Below are positions 34,174 through 43,003 of a DNA stretch of 64,000 nucleotides, piece after piece. Position 1 is the first letter of the stretch. Each line of letters starts with the position of its first letter. The DNA lies in contig NZ_JAUSZM010000003.1 in NCBI RefSeq assembly GCF_030817655.1, positions 496,001 to 560,000 on the forward strand, written 5' to 3'. The stretch is from Streptomyces sp. V4I2 (lineage in GTDB: Bacteria; Actinomycetota; Actinomycetes; Streptomycetales; Streptomycetaceae). The translations under genes were made by a program, and so were the position numbers. The notes under the pieces were generated by a model. It saw only the letters and a program-made list of their open reading frames with translations, searched no databases and was not told the DNA's origin.

Positions 34174-34500
34174 ATGACCGACCAGCCCAAGCAGATCGGC
34201 GGCGGACGCCGCATGCTAGGCGACTTCGCTCCGAAGCTCGCCGAGCTGACCGACGACGTCCTGTTCGAGGACGTGTGGAATCGCACCGAGCTGGCCGCCC
34301 GCGACCGCAGCCTGATCACCGTGGCAGTCCTGATCGCGGGCGGCGATGCCGACCAGCTGCGCTTCCACCTCGGGCGGGCCAAGGAGAACGGCGTCACGGA
34401 GACTGAGCTCATCGAGGCCATCACGCACCTCGCGTTCTACGCCGGCTGGCCCAAGGCCATGACGGCGATCACCGTTGCGAAGCAGGTCTTCTCGGCCTGA
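34174..34500 (+). CDS. Carboxymuconolactone decarboxylase family protein
   Basis: The protein has 108 residues, a single CMD domain: DDVLFEDVWNRTELAARDRS, LITVAVLIAGGDADQLRFHL and ITHLAFYAGWPKAMTAI. This short type is often paired with a cupin and an SDR in Streptomyces. The CxxC redox motif of AhpD is absent. Its role may be in detoxification of reactive carbonyls or quinones; no reaction is established. Confidence 0.88.
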   Translation: MTDQPKQIGGGRRMLGDFAPKLAELTDDVLFEDVWNRTELAARDRSLITVAVLIAGGDADQLRFHLGRAKENGVTETELIEAITHLAFYAGWPKAMTAITVAKQVFSA

Positions 34501-34752
34501 GCTGCGAGGAGGAGCCGTCGAGCTCCTCCCCTCTCGGCGGGCCCTGGGCAGCGATCACGAACGGAAGGACACTCTCCCCATGCGAGAACCAGTCATGAGC
34601 CTTGCCGACAACCTCCGCGTCGACCAACGGGACAAAGCAACCGGCCCAGCGCCTCGCGGCGTGACCACGCTCCCGGCGACGGTGTGCGCGGGACTCAGGC
34701 TCGCTGCCGTGGCGCCCGCCGGGGCCTCGTGCGTCGAAGGGATGGTGCGATC

Positions 34753-35478
34753 GTGAGCCGGATCCTGGTGACCGGTTCCGCGGACGGCCTCGGCCGGGCC
34801 GCAGCCGATGCGCTGCTGACCGCCGGACACGACGTGGTGGTGCACGCCCGGAGCCAGCAGCGTGCTGCGGGCCTCGACACGCTGGTCGACCGTGGGGCGT
34901 ACCTCGTGGTGGGCGACTTCACGGAACGCGACGCCGTGCGGCGCATCGCCACCGAGCTGAACGACGCGCAGCCGCTCGACGCCGTCATTCACAACGCGGG
35001 CGTGTGGAGCGGACCGGCGGTCATGCCGGTCAACATCGTCGCGCCGTACCTGCTGACGGTCCTGCTGCGCGGGCCGCGCCGGCTGGTGTACCTCAGCAGC
35101 AGTTCGCATTTCGGTGGGCAGCCCTCGCTCGACGGGGTCGACTGGCAGGGCAAGAACGCAGGCTCCTACTCAGACAGCAAACTGTTCGTCACGGCGCTCG
35201 CCGCCGCGGTGGCTCGCCTGCGCCCAGAGGTGTTGAGCAATGCGGTCGATCCGGGCTGGGTACCGACGAGGATGGGCGGACCGGGCGCCCCGGACGACCT
35301 GGAGCTCGGCCATCGGACGCAGGAATGGCTCGCTTCCAGCGACGAACCCCAGGCCCTGACTACCGGCGGGTACTGGTACCACCGCGGGCGGCTGCAACCG
35401 CACCGCGCCGTCCAGGACGAGGCGTTCCAGGACCGCCTCCTGCGGACGCTGGCCGAGGAAACGGGCACAGCGCTCTGA
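34753..35478 (+). CDS. Short-chain dehydrogenase/reductase
   Basis: The protein has 241 residues from GTG 34753 (SRILVTGSADGLGRAAADAL). The cofactor motif TGSADGLG, the HNAGVWSG segment, the Ser in YLSSSSHFGG and the active-site YSDSK are all present. It is related to the WWOX/retinol-dehydrogenase-like SDRs of Streptomyces. No ATG in frame lies upstream before 34684. The 250 bases before it hold no other supportable gene. It may form a transcript with the cupin/CMD genes. Confidence 0.83.
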   Translation: MSRILVTGSADGLGRAAADALLTAGHDVVVHARSQQRAAGLDTLVDRGAYLVVGDFTERDAVRRIATELNDAQPLDAVIHNAGVWSGPAVMPVNIVAPYLLTVLLRGPRRLVYLSSSSHFGGQPSLDGVDWQGKNAGSYSDSKLFVTALAAAVARLRPEVLSNAVDPGWVPTRMGGPGAPDDLELGHRTQEWLASSDEPQALTTGGYWYHRGRLQPHRAVQDEAFQDRLLRTLAEETGTAL

Positions 35479-35638
35479 GCGGTCAGGAGCGTTGACGGCA
35501 TGCCCGCAACACCCTCATCACCCACCTGGTCTTTGGGGCACCCAGGGCCATCGCTCGGCTGTCGTAGGGACCGGTCCCAGAGACCTGGCGATAGCGTCAG
35601 TGATGTGGGTTCGGTCTTCAGCGAGTTGACGGAGCGGG

Positions 35639-36489
35639 ATGGTCAGTGTCGGGGTGCTCGTCGAGCGGGTGAGGTCGGGCGGCTGGTGGGAGCGCCGACG
35701 GGCCGTGCGGCGGCTCGCGAAGCTTCGAACGCCGGTCTCGGTCCGGGCTCTTGCGGGGATTGCCGTGTCCCTCTTGGTCTCTCACAGGGACCACAAGGTC
35801 GTGGACATCGCGCGGACGGCGTTCACCGGCCTTGACGAGCAGACGCTGGTGGACGCGGCCTGCGATGTGCTGTTGGAGACAGGCGATCCGTGGCTCGCTC
35901 TTCTGGTCGAGGCGGCCGGCTACCGGCATTCGGATGGTCCCACGCGGTGGTGTCGTTCCTCACCGGCGACGTCGAGCGATACCGCGGGCTCGACGCGACG
36001 GGGGCGGCGCTGCGCGAGGTGCACGACCGCGGCGACGACATGCTCCGCTTCCGCCTGGCCGAACGCGCCCGCGCCGAGACCTGCCTGGAATGGGTGCGGG
36101 CGGTCGTGGGCGAACGGCCGTCCGGGCAGTTTGCCGTGGTGACCGATCGGGACTGGTCGGCCATCGCCGGCATTCTCGGCGCGACCGGGCGGTGGGAGTC
36201 CCTGTGGCGGCTGGTGTTCGCGGCACCGCCGGCGTGGGGAGCGCGGATGCTGCGCATGGCAATGCTCGTCGACGCCGAACAGAACCGGCAGACCGCACAG
36301 AAGAAACTGGACATCCCGGTCCTGGCCCTCGGCGGATCCGCGTTCATCGGCGACCGCAATGAGTCCCAGATGCGGCTCATGGCCCACGCCGTCACCGGAC
36401 ACACCTTCGCCGCCGGCCACGACCTTGCAGAGGAAGTACCCGACGAGATGGCCGACGTCGTCCTGCCGTTCCTGGCCACGCACCAGTAA
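35639..36489 (+). pseudogene. Chimeric pseudogene: HEAT-repeat protein fused to the C-terminus of an alpha/beta hydrolase
   Basis: The first part (WWERRRAVRRLAKLRTPVSV, KVVDIARTAFTGLDEQTLVD) is a HEAT-like helical repeat protein. It shifts frame near 35935 and continues as VVSFLTGDVERYRGLDATGA and WSAIAGILGATGRWESLWRL. At about 36235 the sequence becomes the end of an epoxide-hydrolase-like alpha/beta hydrolase (KKLDIPVLALGGSAFIGDRN, VTGHTFAAGHDLAEEVPDEM). It stops at 36489. The hydrolase nucleophile region is absent. A deletion joined two unrelated genes. Confidence 0.7.
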
Positions 36490-36627
36490 CGGCACCCGGC
36501 CCGCCGAGGTTGGCGATCTGAAGCGGCCCGGCACGGCGCGGGGCGGGCCGCTCCAACACTCCTGAGCGAAACGAAATTGAGCACATTGCGCAACCGTAGA
36601 AACCCGGGAAAACAACCATCCCGTGCT

Positions 36628-36840
36628 GATCACTGCCGTGCTCTCCTGTGCAACGTTCACGGCCGGAGTCGCCGAATACGTCCTGGCGGACAGTTCGGCC
36701 TCGTCGCCCAAGGTCTCGGAGTCAATGGGGCGACCGCAGGCCAGCTCGTCACCGAGGGCCGCGCCTTCATCAACGTCCTCGGCAACGCCGTCGCCACCAT
36801 CGTGATCGGCAGGTGGGAGAAGGACCTCGACATGGACAGC
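36628..36840 (+). pseudogene. Fused fragments of an MFS transporter (start) and a DctA-type dicarboxylate symporter (end)
   Basis: ITAVLSCATFTAGVAEYVL, then FGLVAQGLGVNGATAGQLV in a shifted frame, are helix 1-2 pieces of a 12-helix MFS exporter. At 36751 the frame becomes TEGRAFINVLGNAVATIVIG and RWEKDLD, the C-terminus of a dicarboxylate:cation symporter. The joint is in frame, so a deletion removed most of both genes. Confidence 0.65.
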
Positions 36841-36844
36841 CCGT

Positions 36845-36990
36845 ATGAGCGCGCCCGGTGTCTCCTACTCGATCACCGTCCGGCTCGAAGTGCCCGCGGG
36901 CGGCAGTGCCGTCTCGCAGCTGACAGCCACCATGGAGGCGCGCTGGGCGGCTCGGTGACGCCCTCGGTGTCATCCGGTCCGCCTCCGACG
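36845..36990 (+). pseudogene. N-terminal fragment of an NAD-dependent malic enzyme
   Basis: ATG 36845 opens MSAPGVSYSITVRLEVPAGG and SAVSQLTATMEA, the ACT-like N-terminus of Streptomyces NAD-malic enzyme. It then shifts frame (LGGSVT continues the match) and is lost by about 36990. It follows the DctA fragment directly; both proteins handle C4-dicarboxylates, so the two fragments may come from one original locus. Confidence 0.65.
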
Positions 36991-37680
36991 CCTCCGACGC
37001 CGCCTCCGACTTCAACGGCGACGGCGACGGCGATCTGGTCGTCACGGACTCCGGCGCCACCGGCCAGGACGTCCACGACGCCGGAGAGGTGGTCGTGGTC
37101 TACGGCTCTGCGACGGCCCCGACACCGCCCAGTCGCAGGTCACCGACCAGAACGACCTGGGACTGGGCAAGGCCGGGCAGGGCGACTGCTTCGGCTCCCA
37201 CTCCCTCAGCGCCGATCTCGACGGCGACGGCCACGCGGACCTCATCGCCACAGCGGGCAGCAAGTCCCTCTTCGTCGTCTGGGGCGGCAAGAGCGGCCTG
37301 TCCGGAGCGGCGGCCCGGCCGACCGGCGCGTCACCCGTGACCGGCGACTTCAACGGCGACGGCCACACCGATCTCGTCGCCAGGGACGCCGAGACGAACG
37401 TCGGCACCACGGACGCGGCCGAGGGCGCCGCCACACTGGCCCTCGGCCCCTTCACCGCGCGGCAGACCGCACAGCACCGTCCCGTTCGACCTCACCCCGG
37501 GCGGCAAGCCCGCCAGGGACTACTACATCGCCACCCCCTCCGCCGCCGGGGACGGCCGCGACGACCCCGTCGTCACCTGGTCGCACGTCTACGCCGACGA
37601 AGCGCTCACCCCCCGCGCCACCGTCCTGTATCCGGGCACACCCGACGGCCACCTCACCGCGGGCCCACGCCTTGAGCAGG
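36990..37680 (+). pseudogene. FG-GAP/integrin-like repeat protein, N-terminal portion
   Basis: The pieces SDFNGDGDGDLVVTDSG, GKAGQGDCFGSHSLSADLDG, ASPVTGDFNGDGHTDLVARD and WSHVYADEALTPRATVLYPG show three FG-GAP calcium-binding repeats (DxNxDGxxD). They lie in more than one frame, with shifts near 37110 and 37480. There is no signal peptide, and the coding sequence is cut at about 37680. The matching C-terminal portion appears at 41374-41749. Confidence 0.7.
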
Positions 37681-37761
37681 TGTTTTTCTTCTTCGTGTCA
37701 GCAAGTTGCCGTGGGTTCGGATGCCGGAGTGTGCCGATGGCCATGTGGATAGGCTGGTCGG

Positions 37762-38259
37762 GTGATCGAGACTGAACGGCTCTTGCTGCGGCCTCTTCGG
37801 GTTGAGGACGTCGACGCGTTCGTTGAGCTCCATGCCGATGAGCGGGTAAACCGGTTCGTCGGCGCCTACTCACACCAGCAGGCGTTGGAACGGCTGGCCT
37901 CCGTGGAACAGCAGTGGGCGGAACGCGCCCACGGGCTGTGTGCCGTCGAGCTCAAGTCCACCGGTGAGTTCATCGGTCGGGTCGGGTTGAACTACTGGGA
38001 GAATTTCCACGAGGTGGAACTCGGCTGGACTCTCAAGGCTGAGACATGGGGCCACGGCTATGCGACCGAGGCGGCCCGCGCATGTCTGGACTGGGGGTTT
38101 GCGACCTTGGACGAGCCCTACTTCATCTCCATGATGCGCCCTGGGAACACTGCCTCGGTGCGTGTGGCGGAGCGGCTTGGCTTTGCCCCTCTGCGTGAGG
38201 ACGTTCTCTTCGGAATTCCGGTCACGGTGTACTCCTTGGACAAGCCGACCTTGCTCTGA
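37762..38259 (+). CDS. GNAT-family N-acetyltransferase (RimJ/RimL type)
   Basis: The protein has 165 residues from GTG 37762 (MIETERLLLRPLRVEDVDAF). The acetyl-CoA loop is in KAETWGHGYATEAARACLDW near 95, and RPGNTASVRVAERLGF near 133 is the typical C-terminal block of the Acetyltransf_3 subfamily. Substrates of this subfamily are protein N-termini or small amines. It lies inside the segment that separates the two halves of the FG-GAP gene, so it may be cargo. Confidence 0.9.
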   Translation: MIETERLLLRPLRVEDVDAFVELHADERVNRFVGAYSHQQALERLASVEQQWAERAHGLCAVELKSTGEFIGRVGLNYWENFHEVELGWTLKAETWGHGYATEAARACLDWGFATLDEPYFISMMRPGNTASVRVAERLGFAPLREDVLFGIPVTVYSLDKPTLL

Positions 38260-38307
38260 AGCGCGTGTGCCTGCGGCTCTCTCGCAGGTCAACGCGGCTT
38301 CTTCGCC

Positions 38308-38975
38308 CACTGACTTGTGTGGGGGCTCTTGCGGGTCAGACGCCGGGTCATCATGGTGATGTGCCCAGTTCAGATGTGCTTCGGAGTGCTGGGGCAGCCG
38401 TTCGTAGTCGCGGGCATTGTGGCGGGCGTTCATGCACCAGCCGATCGTCCGCTCGATTTTCCAACGCCGGGGCAGGACGACGAAGCCCTTGGTGCCCTTG
38501 GGCCGGGAGACGATGCGCAGGGTGAGCCAGAGGCGTTCGCGGGACCAGTCCACGAGTTCGCCGGCGTAGCCGCGGTCGGCCCAGACCTGGGTGATCTGCG
38601 GTTGGGTCAGGCGCAGGTGCCAGAAGACGTCGCAGGCCGGCGTCGCGGTCCTGGATGTCGGCGGGCGTCACCGTGATCATCACGGGCAGGCCGAGCGTGT
38701 CCACGGTGATATGTCGCTTGCGGCCGTTGATTTTCTTCGCGGCGTCGTAGCCGCGGCTGCTGCGGCCGACGGTGGAGGAGCCCTTGACCGACTGGGAGTC
38801 GACGATCAGCGTGACCGGGTGCAGGCAGCGGCCTTTGCCGGTACGGATCCTCCGGCGGAGCTGGTCACGGATGTAACGGATGTAGGTGACGACCCCGATC
38901 CGGTTCCACCTCCAGAAGAACCCGTAGACCGTCTCCCATGGGGGGAAATCCGCGGGCAGGGCCTGCCTTATGTGG
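38308..38975 (-). pseudogene. IS5-family transposase fragment, frameshifted
   Basis: On the minus strand, LPADFPPWETVYGFFWRWNR, HPVTLIVDSQSVKGSSTVGR and GYDAAKKINGRKRHITVDTL give the catalytic core. The Glu region ERTIGWCMNARHNARDYERL and the C-terminal MMTRRLTRK are in other frames. The type with LPxDFPPWxTVYxxFxRW is the IS427-like group of IS5. The N-terminus is missing, so it is inactive. Confidence 0.85.
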
Positions 38976-38987
38976 AATCGAGCCGGG

Positions 38988-39485
38988 CTAGTAGTGCGGC
39001 CGATTGCAGAGGAAGCAGCCGTCCCAGAGCGGGAGCGCGCTGAGGACGCGGTGGCGCACGCACGAGGCCATCGCGGCCTCGTCCGGGCCGGGGAAGCCGC
39101 GTGCGGCGCTGCTGTCGGCGGGCGGGGTGCAGGACTCCACCATGGTCGTGAAGCGGTGCAGGTAGTCACGCACGCGGGGCGGGTGATAGCCCAGTTCGCT
39201 CCAGCGATGTCCGCTCGCCGCGAGTGCTGTGGCACGCAGCACGAAGTCCTTCGCGCGGGCGCGTTCCCGCTCCGTCGCACCCCAGTCGAACTCCGCCAGG
39301 TCGAACCCGACGGCACCGCGCCACATGACGTTCTGGTCCTGCAGGGTCAACAGCGCCGCGAAGCGGAAGTCCCAGTCCTCGGAGGCGAGATCGGACACGG
39401 CCAGCATCAGCACGTCGATGAACACCGCGGTGGCGCCATTGGACAGGTCCAGGTCGTGGCTACCGCCGGAGAAGATGTTGCTCAC
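38988..39485 (-). CDS. Conserved hypothetical protein
   Basis: The protein has 165 residues from GTG 39485 (VSNIFSGGSHDLDLSNGATA). It includes DWDFRFAALLTLQDQNVMWR, VGFDLAEFDWG and MASCVRHRVLSALPLWDGC, with a final CFLCNRPHY. It resembles a Streptomyces family of unknown function of about 170 residues. Two C-terminal Cys could bind metal. It diverges from the RibD-type gene with 46 bases between. Confidence 0.7.
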   Translation of the reverse strand: MSNIFSGGSHDLDLSNGATAVFIDVLMLAVSDLASEDWDFRFAALLTLQDQNVMWRGAVGFDLAEFDWGATERERARAKDFVLRATALAASGHRWSELGYHPPRVRDYLHRFTTMVESCTPPADSSAARGFPGPDEAAMASCVRHRVLSALPLWDGCFLCNRPHY

Positions 39486-39531
39486 CGACCTATGATGCGA
39501 TCTGGGCCCTCCACCTGCTTGGAGAAGACGC

Positions 39532-40068
39532 ATGACGGATGCGAGCACCGGCAAAGTGGTCGTGAACAGGGTGATGTCCCTCGATGGGTTCATCGCCGGT
39601 CCCGGCCACACGATGGACTGGATCTTCGAGCACATGACGTCGGCGACGTTCCCGGAGGTCATGGCGGCCACGGGCGCCATGCTCATCGGCCGGGGCACGT
39701 ACGAGATCGGCAAGCGCATGTCCGACGAGAACACCGGCTACGACGGCGGGGCGCAGTTCGTCCTCACCCACCGCCCGCCCGACGAGCCGGACCCCAACGT
39801 CACCTTCCTCACCTGCGACATCGAGGAAGCCGTGGCCACGGCACGCCGCGCCGCCGGCGACAAGAACCTGGAGATCCTCGGCGCCGACGTGGCCGCCCAG
39901 TGCCTGCAGCGCGGCCTCGTCGACGAGATCCTGGTGTACGTGCTGCCGGTGCTGCTCGGCGACGGCGTCCGCTTCACGCCGCCGGGCCTCGACCGGATCG
40001 ACCTGGAACCGTTCAGCAACGTCCAGTCGGGCGGGGTCACCATGCTGCGCTTCCACGTGCACAAGTAG
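39532..40068 (+). CDS. Dihydrofolate reductase-like protein (RibD C-terminal domain family)
   Basis: The protein has 178 residues. It shows the RibD_C/DHFR fold with VVVNRVMSLDGFIAGPGHTM at the start, AMLIGRGTYEIGKRM near 45, NLEILGADVAAQCLQRGLVD near 115 and VLPVLLGDGVRF near 140. These stand-alone proteins (YwjB/YyaP type) are NADPH-dependent reductases of unknown substrate, common in Streptomyces. It is a clean gene within a decayed neighbourhood and may be cargo of the integrase segment. Confidence 0.88.
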   Translation: MTDASTGKVVVNRVMSLDGFIAGPGHTMDWIFEHMTSATFPEVMAATGAMLIGRGTYEIGKRMSDENTGYDGGAQFVLTHRPPDEPDPNVTFLTCDIEEAVATARRAAGDKNLEILGADVAAQCLQRGLVDEILVYVLPVLLGDGVRFTPPGLDRIDLEPFSNVQSGGVTMLRFHVHK

Positions 40069-40096
40069 GCACGGTCGCAACTACTGGCCTGCTGTT

Positions 40097-41139
40097 ATGG
40101 CCCCCATCCCGTGGGGCAAGATCCCCACTCTCGCTGAACATCAACTGGCCCGACAGTTGCTGCAGTTCATGGCGAACATCGGTCGGGTTTCCAACACGAT
40201 CGACGCGTACGGGCGGGCGGTCGAGGACCACCTGCGGTTCTGTGCAGTTGAAGGCACAGATCCCTTACTGGCCGGTGCGGACACGGTTGCCGCCGGATCG
40301 GGGACATGCTCGACCGTCCCCGCCAGCGATCAGCGAAGGCGCCGCTGCATCCGGAGACGGCACTGGCGAACGCGACTGTCCAGCAACGTGTGGTGGCCGT
40401 GCGGTGCTTCTACGAGTACCTGGTGGAAGACGGACTGCGCGAACGGAATCCCGTACGTCGAGGGCAGTCGAGCCGCCGTGGCCGTCCTCCTCGGCAGGGG
40501 CTCGTGCGGCGCCTCGAGCAGGCACCTTGGATCCCCAACGAGGACGTCTGGCAGTGGATCCTCTTTGCGTGCGCCGAGCAGTCACTACGCAACCGGCTCA
40601 TGGTCACGCTCTCCTATGACGGTGCCTCGCGCCGAGAGGAGTTGGTCCAACTCGATGTCGGGGACTTCGAGCACGCGCACCGCCTGATCCATCTGCGGGC
40701 AGAGACGACCAAGTTCCAGCGGGCCAGGGAAGTCGCCTTCGGCGTCACCTCGTCTCAGCTGTTCTTTGCCTACCTCAACGAACGACGCGGCATGTTCGGC
40801 CGTATCGACGGACCGCTCTTCCGATCCGCCTCCAACCGCAACTACGGCAAGCCGCTGGGGCCTTCCACCTGGTCAAAGACCGTCGAAGGCATCGCCCGCA
40901 GGGCCGGTGCCGCACGGCTGTCCACTCACACCTTCCGGCATCTGAGGCTGACCGATCTGGCCCGCGCCGACTGGACCATCGACCAGATCGCCCAGTACGC
41001 CGGCCACCGAGACTTGGCGACCACCATGCGTTACATCCATCTGTCCGGCCGGGAGCTTGCTGCTCGGCTGCACCGCGCGTCCGCATCGATCCAGCAGGAC
41101 AGGGAGAACCTGCTGGCAGCAGTGGCGGCAGTCCGGTGA
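40097..41139 (+). pseudogene. Tyrosine recombinase/integrase with one frameshift
   Basis: The N-terminal SAM-like DNA-binding part (LARQLLQFMANIGRVSNTID, AYGRAVEDHLRFCAVEG) is in one frame to about 40290. It continues as IGDMLDRPRQRSAKAPLHPE in the next. The catalytic domain is complete: Arg in DGASRREELVQLDV, HTFRHLRLTDLARADW, and GHRDLATTMRYIHLS with the nucleophile Tyr. One inserted or deleted base near 40293 (in VAA-W-IGD) inactivates it, unless it is a sequencing error. It resembles phage-type integrases encoded with a second downstream orf. Confidence 0.85.
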
Positions 41140-41367
41140 GCGCGACCGAACGGCCAGCACCTGCCTCGCTTGCGCAGTACTGCGCCAAAACCGCTGCTCA
41201 GAGCCCAGTTCTGACTGCAGAAGAACGGGCGGCCCTCGGCCGCCTGGCCGGGCTGAATCATCAGGTGATCCACGAGCGAAACCGTGTCGCTCTGGCCCGG
41301 CTGATCGATCCGCTGGAGGGGGTCTCGGCTCGGTGGGGCAACGCGCTGACCGACTCGGCCCGCAACA
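41136..41367 (+). pseudogene. Truncated integrase-associated ORF
   Basis: The GTG at 41136 overlaps the integrase stop (GTGA), so the two were an operon. It reads SATERPAPASLAQYCAKTAA, ALGRLAGLNHQVIHERNRVA and RLIDPLEGVSARWGNALTDS. About residue 78 the sequence switches to FG-GAP-type coding in another frame, so the gene is cut there. It looks like the second orf of an integrase pair. No function can be given. Confidence 0.55.
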
Positions 41368-41373
41368 TGCACC

Positions 41374-41749
41374 GACGTCGTCATCACCGGCACGGTGACA
41401 CGACTACGACGACGGCCGACCCACCGTCATCCTGCTGCTGGGCAGCGCCAAAGGACTGACCACGCGCGGCGCCCGGCTCTTCAGCCAGCTCTCCCCGGGC
41501 ATCCCCGGACCGGACGACATCCAGGCCGGCTTCGGCGGCGACACCGCCCTGCTGGACACCAACCGGGACGGCGCGGCAGGACTGGCGATCAGCGGCAGCC
41601 AACTGCCGGGCGGCACCGACGCCGCGATCGTCTGGGTGCTGCGTGGCTCCGCCCGTGGCATCACGACCTCGCTCATCGTCACCTTCGACCAGGACAGCCT
41701 CGGCATCGCGCTCACCGCTGGCCGCGGCTACTACGGCTTCGCCCGGTGA
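41374..41749 (+). pseudogene. FG-GAP/integrin-like repeat protein, C-terminal portion
   Basis: DVVITGTVTR, then (one base later) YDDGRPTVILLLGSAKGLTT, TALLDTNRDGAAGLAISGSQ and IALTAGRGYYGFAR run to the TGA at 41747-41749. This has the spacing and style of the last FG-GAP blade and C-terminus. It would follow naturally after the portion that ends at 37680. The two portions probably belong to one gene that was split. Confidence 0.65.
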
Positions 41750-41894
41750 GACCGCTCACGGCGGTTGGGGCCGTCCGCGAGGCCGTGCAGCGGTGCGCTC
41801 GCGGCCTGTCTCAGCATGCGTCCGAACTCACATGTCATCGACGCAATTTCAGCGCAGCGCTCAGGACGGAAGTGCCCTGTTTGCCTGGGTGCCG

Positions 41895-42710
41895 TCAGTC
41901 GTGACGGGCGAGTTTGGCTGCGGAAACGAGCAGGATCACGGCCAATCCGGGGATGAGCAGCAGGTCTGGGAACACGCCGAGGAGTAGCCCGCCCAGCACC
42001 GCGCCGGCGATCGAGCCTGCGGCCATGATCATGGTGAAGCGGAGGTTGGCGCCCAGGACGGCGAAGCTGCCGTCGCGGCTGTAGCGGGCGAAGGCCACCA
42101 GCATGGTCGGCAGGGAGACGAGCAGGGAGAGGCTGCCCGCTGTCTTGATGTCCTCCCCGAACAGCAGCACGATCGTCGGGATCAGCAGTTCGCCACCGGC
42201 TACGCCCATGATCGCTGCGACCACCCCGATGCCGAAGCCGGCCGCGACTCCGCAGGGCACCTGCGCCCAGAGCGGCAGCGAGAGCGAGTCCAGGGTGCTG
42301 GTGTGCGTGATCAGGAGGGCCGCGGCCATGAGCACCATCAGAGCCGACAGCACTTTGTAGAGGGTGCTGCTGCGCATCCGCACCGCCCAGGATGCTCCCG
42401 CCCAGGCCCCCACAAGGCTGCCGGCGAGCAGGTTGACCGCGACCGGCCAGCGTGCGGCCACTTCGGCGGCCGGGACCGCGGACAGCCGGGCAGGCAGCGC
42501 GACCAGGACCACGACCAGGCTCATCGCCTTGTTCAGGATGACCGCCGAAAGCGCGGCGAACCCGAACAAGCTGACCAGCAGCGGCAGGCGGAACTCCGCA
42601 CCGCCCAGACCGATCATCCCGCCCAAAACTCCGATGGCCCCTCCCACGCCGAACACCACGGGCACTGAGCGCGTCGAGCGGAGGGGAACGAGGGTCTGGT
42701 CAGTGGTCAT
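41895..42710 (-). CDS. TSUP-family membrane transporter (TauE/SafE, DUF81)
   Basis: The protein has 271 residues from the ATG at 42710 (MTTDQTLVPL), chosen because GAGG is 9 bases ahead. It has about 8 membrane helices in two repeats, each opening with the TSUP glycine motif: GVLGGMIGLGGAEFRLPLLV near 30 and VAAIMGVAGGELLIPTIVLL near 165. Members export or import sulfite, sulfonates or organic anions; the substrate is unknown. It is monocistronic. Confidence 0.88.
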   Translation of the reverse strand: MTTDQTLVPLRSTRSVPVVFGVGGAIGVLGGMIGLGGAEFRLPLLVSLFGFAALSAVILNKAMSLVVVLVALPARLSAVPAAEVAARWPVAVNLLAGSLVGAWAGASWAVRMRSSTLYKVLSALMVLMAAALLITHTSTLDSLSLPLWAQVPCGVAAGFGIGVVAAIMGVAGGELLIPTIVLLFGEDIKTAGSLSLLVSLPTMLVAFARYSRDGSFAVLGANLRFTMIMAAGSIAGAVLGGLLLGVFPDLLLIPGLAVILLVSAAKLARHD

Positions 42711-42760
42711 GACGGGCATCCTCGCTCGTGGCCATCCCTGTTTGCTACGGCACGATGCCA

Positions 42761-42800
42761 CCTTCAGGGACCTTCAGGGGCCTTCAGGGGCCTTCAAGGA
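42761..42800 (+). repeat. 10-bp tandem repeat x4
   Basis: Four 10-base units of CCTTCAGGGR (the last CCTTCAAGGA) run from 42761 to 42800, 50 bases upstream of the leftward TSUP gene. The unit equals one helical turn, so identical faces repeat. It is the only such array at a gene 5' side in this window. Confidence 0.85.
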
Positions 42801-43003
42801 CAGGCACCGGGTGCCCACTCAGGATTTCGTTCGAACCTTCAGGCGCCGACAGCGGAGCGATTGCTCTCCGTCGCAGGGGTTGCCTCAAACAGGCGCTCAG
42901 TCGGTGATCACCGGGTTCGGACGGTCCCCTGGTGCGCCTTGGTCGACGAGGCACAGGGGTTGTGAGCCTGGCATGTCGGAAGCGGCCAGTAACCTCAGAC
43001 ACC

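Noticed and set aside
37762..40068. GNAT and RibD-type genes as an antibiotic resistance cassette
   Set aside because: Neither belongs to a recognised resistance family on sequence features, and no resistance-integron structure is seen.
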